Under the pieces are notes generated by a model. It saw only the letters and a program-made list of their open reading frames with translations. It had not been told where the DNA came from and ran no database searches. Both the position numbers and the translations under genes were made by a program. 64,000 nucleotides of DNA from Myotis daubentonii (taxonomy: Eukaryota; Chordata; Mammalia; Chiroptera; Vespertilionidae), in assembly GCF_963259705.1 (NCBI RefSeq), contig NC_081842.1, positions 94,292,433 to 94,356,432 of the forward strand. Direction: 5' to 3'. Shown here one piece after another: positions 11,479-20,740 of this stretch. The first letter of the stretch is position 1. Each line of letters starts with the position of its first letter.

Positions 11479-11894
11479 TGCCGGGAGCCGGTCCATCCTT
11501 GCTGTTTCAAGGGACCTTTCATATATGGCATACGGTTAGAAGAACTTTGCTGGAGAGAGCATGCCGGAGGATCCTGGAGAGGGACTGGCCTCGGAGCCTA
11601 GAGACAGAGCCTAGCGGGAGAACATGGCAAGGGATCCTGGACTGAACCTGACTACAGAGATTGGCAGGAGAACCTGACTGGAACCTGGACACTGAACCTG
11701 ACTGGAGAGCCTGGACAGAACCTGGCTGGAGAACCTAGCGAGGGAACATGGCTACAGAACCTCGCTGGAGATCCGGGCTAGAGATCCTGGCTAGGTTGCT
11801 GATCAACTGAACCCTGTCTCCGTGTCATTCCTTCTTCGCCGACTCCGTCCACACCTTTGGGGACCCCTGGACCTGCTGGGGTTGGACCCCGGCA
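11479..11894 (+). repeat. 5' outer LTR, U3-deleted (416 bp)
   Basis: Starts TGCCGGGAGCCGG and ends ACCCCGGCA. Compared with the inner LTR at 12584-13395 it lacks a block equal to 12643-13040, which contains the TATA-like motif. It looks identical to the 3' outer LTR at 14523-14938 apart from one substitution near the start (G here, A there). Such close identity means a recent insertion or conversion. Confidence 0.92.
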
Positions 11895-11896
11895 TC

Positions 11897-11914
11897 TGGC
11901 GCCCGAACAGGGAC
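11897..11914 (+). promoter_or_regulatory. Primer-binding site, tRNA-Lys type
   Basis: TGGCGCCCGAACAGGGAC lies two bases after the LTR end. It is the complement of the 3' end of tRNA-Lys(UUU) (Lys3), used to prime minus-strand DNA synthesis in several betaretroviruses and lentiviruses. Confidence 0.92.
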
Positions 11915-12583
11915 CCCTAGGTAAGCGCCCCACACTCGGGACGGATCGGACTCCACCGTAGGAATAGGGTGGATAGTCTTCGCCAACTCCATCCACACCT
12001 TTGGGAATACCTGGAACAGGATTCCCTTAGGTAAGCCCCCCCATTGAGAACCCCCACACTCGGGACGGATAGGACTCCACCAGGGTGCTGCAAACCCCCC
12101 TATAGAGGATAAGTAGGGTAAGAAGGTGGATAGTACAGAACTTAGATTGAGAAGATGTGCCATACTGAGTCCAAAGAAAGAAGACTCTGTATTGATTCTT
12201 AGATTAAGAAGATGTGCCATACTGAGTCTAAAGAAATAAGACTCTGTATTGATCTTTTAACACATATGCTTGCTAGCAGAGGAATTAAGGTTACTCCCAG
12301 TCAGACAGAACGTTTTGTACAACAAATATGTCCATGTTTTTCTGAGGAAGGAAAGGTAAATGTAAAGGCATGGGAGGAGGTAGGCCCAAGGAGCCTTATC
12401 CTTAACCCCACTGCAGCCTTTCCACCCCGGGAAAGTGCAGGATTGGCAAGCTCTCCCTGGGATGATAGATCAGGACTCAGGTAATAGCAGAAAGCGCCAA
12501 TCCTACTCTTAAAATGGATATAAGAGAGCGTTTCAGGTTTTTCTTTTTAATGCTTGATTTTAAAAAATAAAAAAGGGGGAATT
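11915..12583 (+). mobile_element. ERV internal region 1: leader, gag remnant, polypurine tract
   Basis: After the PBS comes a leader with two copies of a 'cacactcgggacggat' segment. Then come two 57-bp tandem units (12144-12200 and 12201-12257), a short gag-like frame, and the A/G tract 'aaaaaataaaaaaggggga' (12561-12580) directly before the next LTR. There is no pol or env sequence. The PPT position fits plus-strand priming at 12584. Confidence 0.85.
12212..12484 (+). pseudogene. Gag N-terminal (matrix-like) remnant, copy 1
   Basis: The 90-codon frame has a segment with 'LLTHMLASRGIKV', 'CPCFSEEGKVN' and 'AWEEVGPRSL' that follows the pattern of the betaretroviral Gag p10/matrix domain: helix, 'F..E.G.l....W..vG'. 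The normal N-terminus is not seen, since the frame opens inside a 57-bp tandem unit, and the frame ends after a short Pro/Arg-rich tail instead of continuing into capsid. No functional Gag can be made. Confidence 0.65.
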
Positions 12584-13395
12584 TGCCGGGAGCCGGTCCA
12601 TCCTTGCTGTTTCAAGGGACCTGGCATATATGGCATACGGTTCTTAATATGTTTGCTCACCTTCTTGGCGCTGTGTTTTAACCAAGGTCACCTCTCCGAG
12701 AAAGGTTGAATCCCCAGGTAGGGATTTTCCCCTGAAGTTAGGGAGGGGATGAAACCCCTTAACTAAGTGCCAGGCGGGTAGTTAATCAATTTAACTACAA
12801 ACAATCATGCTTAAGCTACATAATCTTTACTCCCTGGAATGGAGATAAGAAACGCCCTAACCTTTGTAATAGAAATTGACAGGATTAGAATCAACTGGTA
12901 TAAATACAGATGCAACAAGACAAAAACAGACAGAACTCAGAACAAGACAGCAAGAGACAGAACTCAGACAGGGCTTGGAAGACAGGACCAAGAGAGACAG
13001 AGCCTAGGCACAGAACCTACACAGAACGTTCTCTAGAGACAGAAGAACTTCGCTGGAGAGAGCATGCCGGAGGATCCTGGACAGGGACTGGCCTCGGAGC
13101 CTGTAGGCGGAGCCTGGCGAGAGAGCATGGCAGGGGACCCCAGCATCTGAACCTGACTACAGAAATTGGCAAGAGAACCTGGTGACTGAACCTGACTGGA
13201 GTACCTGGACAGAACCTCTGGAGAGCCTAAGCAGAACCTCTCTGGAGATCGAGACCAGAACTTGGCTGGAGATCCGGGCTAGAGATCCTGGCTAGGCTGC
13301 TGATCAACTGAACACTGTCTCCGTGTCATTCCTTCTTCGCCGACTCCGTCCACACCTTTGGGGACCCCTGGACCTGCTGGGGTTGGACCCCGGCA
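12584..13395 (+). repeat. Inner LTR, undeleted (812 bp)
   Basis: Starts TGCCGGGAGCCGG after a polypurine tract and ends ACCCCGGCA before a PBS. It retains the U3 segment missing from both outer LTRs, including the TATA-like TATAAATA at 12899-12906. The middle part is built of degenerate repeats around 'gaacctgactggag'. It resembles the solo LTR at 15326-16055. I see no clear AATAAA. Confidence 0.9.
12899..12906 (+). promoter_or_regulatory. TATA-like element of the inner LTR
   Basis: TATAAATA lies in the U3 of the undeleted LTR, just upstream of the repetitive R/U5-like section. A matching element is present in the antisense solo LTR (around 15768 in reverse) and absent from the two outer LTRs. 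Promoter function is inferred. Confidence 0.6.
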
Positions 13396-13397
13396 TA

Positions 13398-13415
13398 TGG
13401 TGCCCGAACAGGGAC
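13398..13415 (+). promoter_or_regulatory. Second primer-binding site, one mismatch
   Basis: TGGTGCCCGAACAGGGAC follows the inner LTR after two bases and differs from the first PBS by one base (C to T). Confidence 0.88.
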
Positions 13416-13419
13416 CCCT

Positions 13420-13774
13420 AGATGTAACAAGACAGAAAGACACAGAACTCATGAGACAGAATTCAGAAGACAGAACCTACACGGAGCCTGGAGACAGAAG
13501 AACTTCGCTGGAGAGAACATGGCAATAGATCCTGGACTGAACCTGACTATAGAACATGGCAAGAGAACCTGACTAGAACCTGGTGACTGAACCTGGCTGG
13601 AGATCTGAAGCAGAACCTCTTTGGAGATCAAGACCAGAACCTGGCTGGAGATCCTGGCTAGAGATCCTGGCTAGGCTGCTGATCAACTGAACGCTGTCTC
13701 CGTGTCATTCCTTCTTCGCCGACTCCGTCCACACCTTTGGGGAACCCTGGACCTGCTGGGGCTGGACCCCGGGA
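13420..13774 (+). repeat. Partial LTR (R/U5-like part only)
   Basis: The segment begins 'gatgtaacaagacagaaaga', which matches the inner LTR just downstream of its TATA-like motif, and runs to the LTR end (here ACCCCGGGA). U3 is absent. It follows the second PBS directly, so the inner unit reads LTR-PBS-R/U5-PBS. This suggests template switching in reverse transcription, since it starts close to where a genomic RNA would start. Confidence 0.82.
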
Positions 13775-13776
13775 TA

Positions 13777-13794
13777 TGGCACCCGAACAGGGAC
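13777..13794 (+). promoter_or_regulatory. Third primer-binding site, one mismatch
   Basis: TGGCACCCGAACAGGGAC follows the partial LTR and differs by one base (G to A) from the site at 11897. Confidence 0.85.
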
Positions 13795-14522
13795 CCCTAG
13801 GTAACCGCCCCACACTCGGGACGGATCGGACTCCACCGTAGGAATAGGGTGGATACTCTTCGCTGACTCCGTCCACACCTTTGGGAACCCCTGGAACAGG
13901 ATTCCCATAGGTAAGCCCCCCCCCATTGAGAACCCCCACATTCGGGACGGATAGGACTCCACCAGGGTGCTGCAAACCCCCCTACAGAGGATAAGTAGGG
14001 TAAGAAGGTGGATAGTACAGAACTTAGATTGAGAAGATGTGCCATACTGAGTCCAAAGAAAGAAGACTCTGTATTGATTCTTAGATTGAGAAGATGTGCC
14101 ATACTGAGTCCAAAGAAAGAAGACTCTGTATTGACCTTTAGATTAAGAAGATGTGCCATACTGAGTCTAAAGAAAAAAGACTCTGTATTGATCTTTTAAC
14201 ATATATGCTTGCTAGCAGAGGAATTAAGGTTACTCCCAGTCAGACAGAACGTTTTATACAAGAAGTATGTCCATGCTTTTCTGAGGAAGGAAAGGTAAAT
14301 GTAGAGGCATGGGAGAAGGTAGGCCCAAGGAGCCTTATCCTTAACCCCACTGCAGCCTTTCTACCCCGGGAAAGTGCAGGATTGGCAAGCTCTCCCTGGG
14401 GTGATAGATCAGGACTCAGGTAATAGCAGAAAGCGCCAATCCTACTCTTAAAATGGATACAAGAGAGCGTTTGAGGTTTTTCTTTTTAATGCCTGCTTTT
14501 AAAAAATAAAAAAGGGGGAATT
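13795..14522 (+). mobile_element. ERV internal region 2: leader, gag remnant, polypurine tract
   Basis: This is a near copy of internal region 1. It has the same doubled leader and the same gag remnant and PPT, but three 57-bp units (14026-14082, 14083-14139, 14140-14196) in place of two. It ends in 'aaaaaataaaaaaggggga' before the 3' LTR. Confidence 0.87.
14151..14423 (+). pseudogene. Gag N-terminal (matrix-like) remnant, copy 2
   Basis: A 90-codon frame parallel to copy 1 with scattered replacements (for example 'AWEKVGPRSL' in place of 'AWEEVGPRSL'). It has the same truncated layout and the same missing N-terminus. The shared truncation shows that both copies derive from one already defective parent. 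Confidence 0.65.
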
Positions 14523-14938
14523 TGCCAGGAGCCGGTCCATCCTTGCTGTTTCAAGGGACCTTTCATATATGGCATACGGTTAGAAGAACTTTGCTGGAGA
14601 GAGCATGCCGGAGGATCCTGGAGAGGGACTGGCCTCGGAGCCTAGAGACAGAGCCTAGCGGGAGAACATGGCAAGGGATCCTGGACTGAACCTGACTACA
14701 GAGATTGGCAGGAGAACCTGACTGGAACCTGGACACTGAACCTGACTGGAGAGCCTGGACAGAACCTGGCTGGAGAACCTAGCGAGGGAACATGGCTACA
14801 GAACCTCGCTGGAGATCCGGGCTAGAGATCCTGGCTAGGTTGCTGATCAACTGAACCCTGTCTCCGTGTCATTCCTTCTTCGCCGACTCCGTCCACACCT
14901 TTGGGGACCCCTGGACCTGCTGGGGTTGGACCCCGGCA
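14523..14938 (+). repeat. 3' outer LTR, U3-deleted (416 bp)
   Basis: Starts TGCCAGGAGCCGG, one base different from the 5' outer LTR, and has the same length and the same deletion. It ends ACCCCGGCA followed by the GGATTA duplication. Confidence 0.92.
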
Positions 14939-14944
14939 GGATTA

Positions 14945-15319
14945 GAACCATTTCTCTAAAAATGACATTTTATCTGAATTAATTAAATATCAGAAAAAAC
15001 TGACTTTAGGTAAAATAGTATCAGGTGAGCTAAATCCCCATCACCACTTTAGCATGCTTTTTACAAAAAGCTGTCCATCCCTCTTGGTGCAATGTGTCCT
15101 TCTAGAAATCTAATTCCTTTTGTAGACATTACTTACAGGGTCACACTTTGAATCTGGCATCTGCCTCTTGCTGCCCTCTTTTCATAAGTGAGGTCTCTTC
15201 TGAGAGGAGCAATTTGCATTTCTTTCTAGTCAGCGAAGGCCTGGAACTGAAGATGTGAACACTCATTCCATATTGGAGGTTGAAAACCCTGGTCTCAAGT
15301 CACCAATGGCTCAGAAATC
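14945..15319. other. Unassigned DNA between two ERV insertions
   Basis: Mixed composition with no gene or repeat that I recognise. It separates two insertions of one ERV family. Confidence 0.5.
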
Positions 15320-15325
15320 CCTTTT

Positions 15326-16055
15326 TGCCGGGGTCCATCCCCAGCAGGTCCAGGGGTCCCCAAAGGTGTGGACGGAGTCGGCGAAGAGGGAATGACACAG
15401 AGACAGCGTTCCGTTGATCAGCAGCCTAGCCAGGATCTCCAGCCAGGATCTCCAGCCAAGTTCTGGTCTGGATCTCCAGCGAAGTTCTGGTTAGGATCTC
15501 CAGCCAGGTTCTTTCCAGGTTTTCTAGCCAGGTTCAGTCACCAGGTTCTAGTCAGGTTCAGTCCAGGATCTTTTGCCATGTTCTCTCGCTAGGTTCTGTC
15601 TCTAGGTTCTGAGGCCAGTTTCTGTCCAGGATCTTTTGCCATGTTCTCTCCAGCGAAGTTCTTCTGTCTCTAGAGAACGTTCTGTGTAGGTTCTGTGCCT
15701 AGGCTCTGTCTCTCTTGGTTCTGTGTTCTAAGTTCTGTCTCTTTCTGTCTTGTTACATCTGTATTTATACCAGTTGATTCAATCCTATCAATCTCTATTA
15801 CAAAGGTTAGGGCGTTTCTTATCTCCATTCCAGGGATTGTTCGTAGTTAAAGTGATTAATTACCAGCCTGGCACTTAGTTGAGGGGTTTTATTCCCTCCC
15901 TAACTTCAGGGGAAAATCCCTACCTGGGGAAACAACCTTTCTCAGAGACCTTGGTTAAGACACATAGTGCCAAGAAGGTGAGCAAACATATTAAGAACAG
16001 TTATGCCATATATGCCAGGTCCCTTGAAACAGCAAGCATGGACCGGCTCCCGGCA
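15326..16055 (-). mobile_element. Solo LTR of the same ERV family, antisense, with target duplication
   Basis: The reverse complement starts TGCCGGGAGCCGG and ends ACCCCGGCA. It keeps the U3 region with TATAAATACAGATG and the repetitive 'gaacctggctggag' section. A perfect 6-bp CCTTTT duplication flanks it (15320-15325 and 16056-16061). The length is 730 bp. It arose as a provirus reduced by LTR-LTR recombination, about 390 bp from the compound provirus and in the opposite orientation. Confidence 0.95.
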
Positions 16056-16061
16056 CCTTTT

Positions 16062-17680
16062 CACATCCTTGGGCACTTTTACTCTTCACTTGCATAGATG
16101 GGGTATATATACCTTTATACTTTTTTCTAAACTTTAAAAAAAATATACGTACCCACATATAATACAATTAAGTGTTTTTAATTTAATAATCTAAAGCTAA
16201 GTTTTGAATATAACATACCAATTAATTTAATCACTTAGCACATAATGTAAAATAAATAATAATTTCATTCTCAAGATAAGTTAAGAGTGTTATACAGAAA
16301 ACTTTAAATCTTCAAATGTAAATATCAACATACCCTAATATAAAGGGTCTAAATTATATAAATATTACATAATACATTTGAATATGCAAAAATTATCTAA
16401 ATGAATTAGTTGTTTATTTCACATAGATAATACTATTTTAATGTTAAACATGAGTACATTTAGAGTACCAATATGATATCTATTGTGGTATTTAATTTTA
16501 TTTATTATTGTAGAAAAAATACTATGATAAATATTTTAAATATGAATAGATGTTCTCAATGGCACCCTTTTAAGAAGGTTTGATTTGTTGCAGATAGTAT
16601 TTTGACCAGAGATAAATAAAACATATAAACACTGTAATACTGCAGCATGCATGTTTTAGGAATAAACATTTCTCTGTAAAAGGATGGAATCATCAGTGAG
16701 TTGAACAGCTAAAGGAAGATATGGCATTTCTCCAAGAAATATTCTTGTAGGTTAGAGGAAATATTGATGCGGGGACTTAGAGGTCTAATTTCTTTTAATT
16801 TAACTCTTCACATAAAGACAGAGCAGTAATTCTAATTTATAGCAATACTCTCTTACATGATTAACTTATGATAGATATCTCATGAGCAGATGTGAAAAAG
16901 AATGGAAAACAAAAACTCACCAACCTATATTACAAATTATTGTTTTAAAACATACCACTACTACCATTAAATTGTCTCTTTAAGATTTACCTATAGAGGT
17001 TAATTTATAAGAAACAATTGCCACTGAAATGAACTGCATAACAAAGCTGAAAATTATCTGCCCATAGAAAAATATCCATAGAATTATTATTTAGAATGAG
17101 AAGGGTACAACATAATTATAAAGGAAAATATGTATAGCTTATTGCAGCATTAAGCTATACATATAACTTCTTTCAACCACGTGGAGTTCTCATATTAAAA
17201 AAATGTATTCAACTTGAAGGTCCATCTATTAATCAGTATTTCAAAAGAAAGATTAAGCAATCTCTATATAATACTTATTGCCAAGCCCAAAGATGTTTGC
17301 AATGCTTTTTTACACAGTAATTCTTTAAAAACCCTATGTTTAAGATTTATAAAATCACTCAGCAATCCATTACAGAGTTTCAGAAATTTAATTAGAAATC
17401 ATCTTTCATTAATTACTATCTATTAACTTATTACTTATAATTTATCTATTTTGTTTTATCACAGAATATTTTCATGCAGGATATTTTCTTTCTCTATTAA
17501 GCCCAACATAATGTCAGCAACTTCACAATATCATAATTTAAAAACATTATTATGAATTTTATTTATTCCCTCAATGATCCTAAAAGTTTCATTAATTATT
17601 TTATAAACTTTTCCTTTTGCCACTAGACTGAAATAGATATTTTATCAGATTTACTAGAAATTTCAAGCACCTACTTACAT
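16062..17680. other. AT-rich DNA, no gene seen
   Basis: 1.6 kb without a coding frame of recognisable family, RNA gene or clear repeat. Short frames at 17214-17426 show no domain. Confidence 0.6.
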
Positions 17681-17690
17681 CCAGTTCTCA

Positions 17691-17756
17691 ATACTTTTTT
17701 CAAAGTATGTTTTTTTTACTGATTTTAGAGAGAAAGAAAGGGAGAGAGGAGAAGGA

Positions 17757-17810
<54 letters not shown>

Positions 17811-17964
17811 CATGGATGTTAGAGAGAAAAACTGATCAGTTCCCTCCCACACGTGCTGGGAATTGATTCCACAACCTGGGTATGTGCCCAGACAGGAAAT
17901 CAAAGCAGAAATGACCTTCTGGTGCACTGGATGACACCCACCAACTGAGCCACACAAGCCAGGG
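17691..17964 (-). mobile_element. Older tRNA-derived SINE, antisense, with (GA)n expansion
   Basis: In reverse complement the head 'ggccctggcttgtgtggctc' is followed by an expanded tRNA-like part, then a (TC)n block and an A-rich tail. The 10-bp duplication 'ccagttctca' flanks it at 17681-17690 and 17965-17974. Divergence is higher than in the VES copies. Confidence 0.85.
17758..17803. repeat. (GA)n microsatellite inside the SINE
   Basis: About 22 GA units, grown from the purine-rich 3' part of the SINE. Confidence 0.95.
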
Positions 17965-17974
17965 CCAGTTCTCA

Positions 17975-19780
17975 TTGCTTTTCTTACTCACAGAAAAACT
18001 GCACATTTTGGCCCCTAGATGATAGGTGATCATATATCTGAACAATCCTCTGATAGAAAGTGTAATATATGACTTCTAAGTCAAAATATTTGATTGTCCG
18101 TGAGAGATTCTCCAGAACTCTCTCTACCTGCTGTATTGCTGTGGTAACAGAATTGTGTTGAAATGGAGGTGCTATAGGAATGAAACACCTTGAATCATTA
18201 AGCCATGACATAGAGGACAGCTGTCCTGGATAGTTACTCAGACCTATGGCAGAACTTGTGTAAACAGGTATATTTGCTGTGTTTGCTATTGAGATTTTGG
18301 AGTTTATTACTGCAGCATAACTAAACTACTGGGTCACCACTGTAGAGTTATAAAAAATTTTAAATTAATACACAACAAATTTTCATGTGTCCTCTGAATT
18401 ATTCTTTCTAGCTAAGGGAGGACCTAAACTAAATTTCCTTTGTTAATACACAGAGCTAACCACAGAATCACTGTGCCACTAGCAGTCCATATACTTCTGT
18501 GGCTACCAACCATTATTTCACTTGTTCCTAGTGCCTTGAGTCTGTACTGTGCTATGTATCAAACCTTCTTGATACAATGAAGACAGTGACAGCCAAAAGC
18601 GGTGGAACCTTCGCAGGTGGGAATTATTAGGATTCCCTACAGGGTGATTGCTACTATCAATATTTTTCTCAAAAATATAAGGTTATAATAAGTTCATCTC
18701 GTTTTCCTCCAACTTAACAGCAAGGGGAATTTTGGATCTTAGAGTAAGAATTTTTTTTCTTTTCTCTTCTTTATTTATGTCCTCCTTAAATGTATTCCTG
18801 CTTCTGTGCTATGCCTATCTATGCTATGTAAACAACTAGACTCTATTTTTTCATTTCTTATAAAAACTATCAGCCTCATTTAAAGCACAGTGGGAAAGGG
18901 AAGTGAGAGAAAGGCCTGTTTGATTTGTGTAAAATAGAATTACCGTTTTTTGAAGATATCTATTATGCAATAGATGTAAATTATGCAATAAATTATAGCT
19001 ATGCCAGCTTTTAGGCTTTTCAAATTTGGACATGCCACTCCAGTTTCTTGTGTCTAAAAAAGGGACTAGACTAATATGATGTATGAAGATATTCCCAGTA
19101 TTTAATCTCTGTAATATCAATAACCTATCATACATAACATTTTGCTTTTCTTGTGCTAGTTTTCAATATATATCCAATTTTTCAGTGTTCATAGTGTTAA
19201 CAATCTACCAGACTAAGTTTAATTCATTAATTTTGAGCCTTTTTCCATTTATTTTCTTCAAAAAAATTGAGTTTCCAGTCATATTTAAGAATATGTATGC
19301 AAAATCTTATTGGAAACTTTGTGGGCTTTCTTAGGGCTTGTCATCGGCGGGGCTTCACTGCACTTTTATCAAGGTTAGGACATAATTTGTGGCAGGTGAT
19401 ACCATGTCTTCCTCTATAGGTGTTTCAGAAAAAAAAATCCTTCATTCTCTTGCTTTGGAAAGAGTCATGGAGATTTGGAAAATAATATGCCTGGACTGAA
19501 GCATTTTGAGGGTTGAGGAAGTAAGTGGACATAATTGTGCATCATTTACATCTTTCACCAAAGCTCTTCGTTTTAGGCCGACACTTCACTCTGAAAACGG
19601 AGACCTCAATTCTAGAGCCTCCCTGGATCCAGTCCACCAGAGCATGAATCTCTGGAATACTGCTGAGGGAAGAGGTGAAGGCAAGGCAGTTCTTTCACTA
19701 CAAATACTCAGAGAAAGCTGGGCTCCAGTCACCTTATTGAAAGACATTCAAATAATGCTCCCCTTTTAAGGTTTGTCCAC
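17975..19780. other. Single-copy-looking DNA, no gene seen
   Basis: No gene. The part around 18220-18330 ('tttggagtttattactgcag') recalls ends of old mammalian repeats but is not strong enough to call. Confidence 0.5.
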
Positions 19781-19787
19781 AATTTTG

Positions 19788-19822
19788 TTTTTTTTGGGGG
19801 GGGGGGGGGCGGGGCGGTGGGG
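19788..19822 (+). repeat. G-rich run, possible G-quadruplex
   Basis: A T run is followed by at least 12 G, then GGGGC, GG, GGGG groups. The G-runs could fold as a quadruplex, and the run may also be a slippage-prone tract. Function unknown. Confidence 0.6.
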
Positions 19823-20231
19823 CTGGCTTGATTGCAATGGGTGTCCAGCTCTCCTGGAATAGTTTCCTAAGCTGCATGAAACTATTTTTTACCTTGTTTA
19901 CTTTCAAAAGTTAATAATATCTTCTTTTTTTTTTTTCCCCATCACTTACTCTCAGTTTACTCCTTTATTTTTTGTGGGGGTTTTGTAAAGAAAAATAAAG
20001 GATGTGCTCAATCTATTATTCTTGATTGTTTCTTTTCTTGTTAAGTTTCTTTTCTTTCTTTTTTTTTTTTGGTAAAGATTTCATTTAGTCAATTGATTTT
20101 ATATGTTTTCTAGAAAATAACTTAAAAAGGTAAGAATTCAAAAGGCACAAAAATGCTTTGCCTAATTTTTATTTTTTAAGATTTATCTCATATTTACTTA
20201 TGTTTCTGTTTTCCCTTAATTCTATCTATAA

Positions 20232-20396
20232 TCTATAATAATAAATGTGTAATATTCTAATTAGACCGGTCATCCTGACCTTCTGGATGAAGCCAGAGAG
20301 GGAAGCCCTGGTCCTGGGTGCCAGAGGGAAGCTGGTGCCGGCAGCCAGGGGAAGGAAGACCTACTCTTGGATGAATTCCATGCATCGGGCCTCTAG
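20232..20396 (+). mobile_element. Short HeliBat-type Helitron
   Basis: The 5' part 'tctataataataaatgtgta' and 'attctaattagac' matches the reverse complement of the element at 32338-32569. The 3' end has a degraded hairpin ('atgaattccatgcat') followed by 'cgggcctctag', with CTAG at 20393-20396 and T next. At 165 bp this is a non-autonomous deletion derivative. Confidence 0.88.
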
Positions 20397-20740
20397 TATT
20401 TATATAATTCCATAAAAAAAATTTCTCCCAAACAAATCAAACAAATTTTCTCTCAAAAAAAATTTAATTTTTTCTCTATAACAATTTGCAATTTATCTAA
20501 AAATATTAAGAAATATTAATTTGCATAAATGGCTGCAAAGTTTGATGACTTATAGAATATTCTGTATATATTTTTAAAAAGAAAAACTTTGAACTGAAAT
20601 ATGTAAGTAATATAGATAATATACTTTGCTTGCTTGTCCAAAGGACCCAGCTAATGTCCCCATTCACCAAGTCCAAATGTGTGTACAAATGGATTTTCCC
20701 TAACTTCTGGTTCTATTACTCAAAGTTAATTCGTAGACTT
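20397..20740. other. AT-rich DNA, nothing recognised
   Basis: No gene or clear repeat. Confidence 0.5.

Larger units (their letters stand above)
11473..14944 (+). mobile_element. Compound non-autonomous class II ERV provirus with inner LTRs
   Basis: The outer borders are TG at 11479 and CA at 14938, with a perfect 6-bp duplication GGATTA at 11473-11478 and 14939-14944. So the whole 3,460 bp inserted as one unit. Order: deleted LTR (416 bp), internal part, undeleted LTR (812 bp), PBS, partial LTR, PBS, internal part, deleted LTR (416 bp). The internal parts hold only a leader and a gag remnant, with no pol or env. The 6-bp duplication and the lysine-tRNA PBS fit a betaretrovirus-like (class II) ERV. 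A trans-acting helper must have supplied polymerase and integrase. Confidence 0.9.

Noticed and set aside
14008..14199. CRISPR-like array from 57-bp repeats in the ERV
   Set aside because: The units are contiguous with no unique spacers, lie in a mammalian ERV leader, and are explained by tandem slippage.
18220..18330. Possible end of an ancient LTR or DNA transposon ('tttggagtttattactgcag')
   Set aside because: It recalls a common repeat ending, but the match is short and no family or boundary can be supported.
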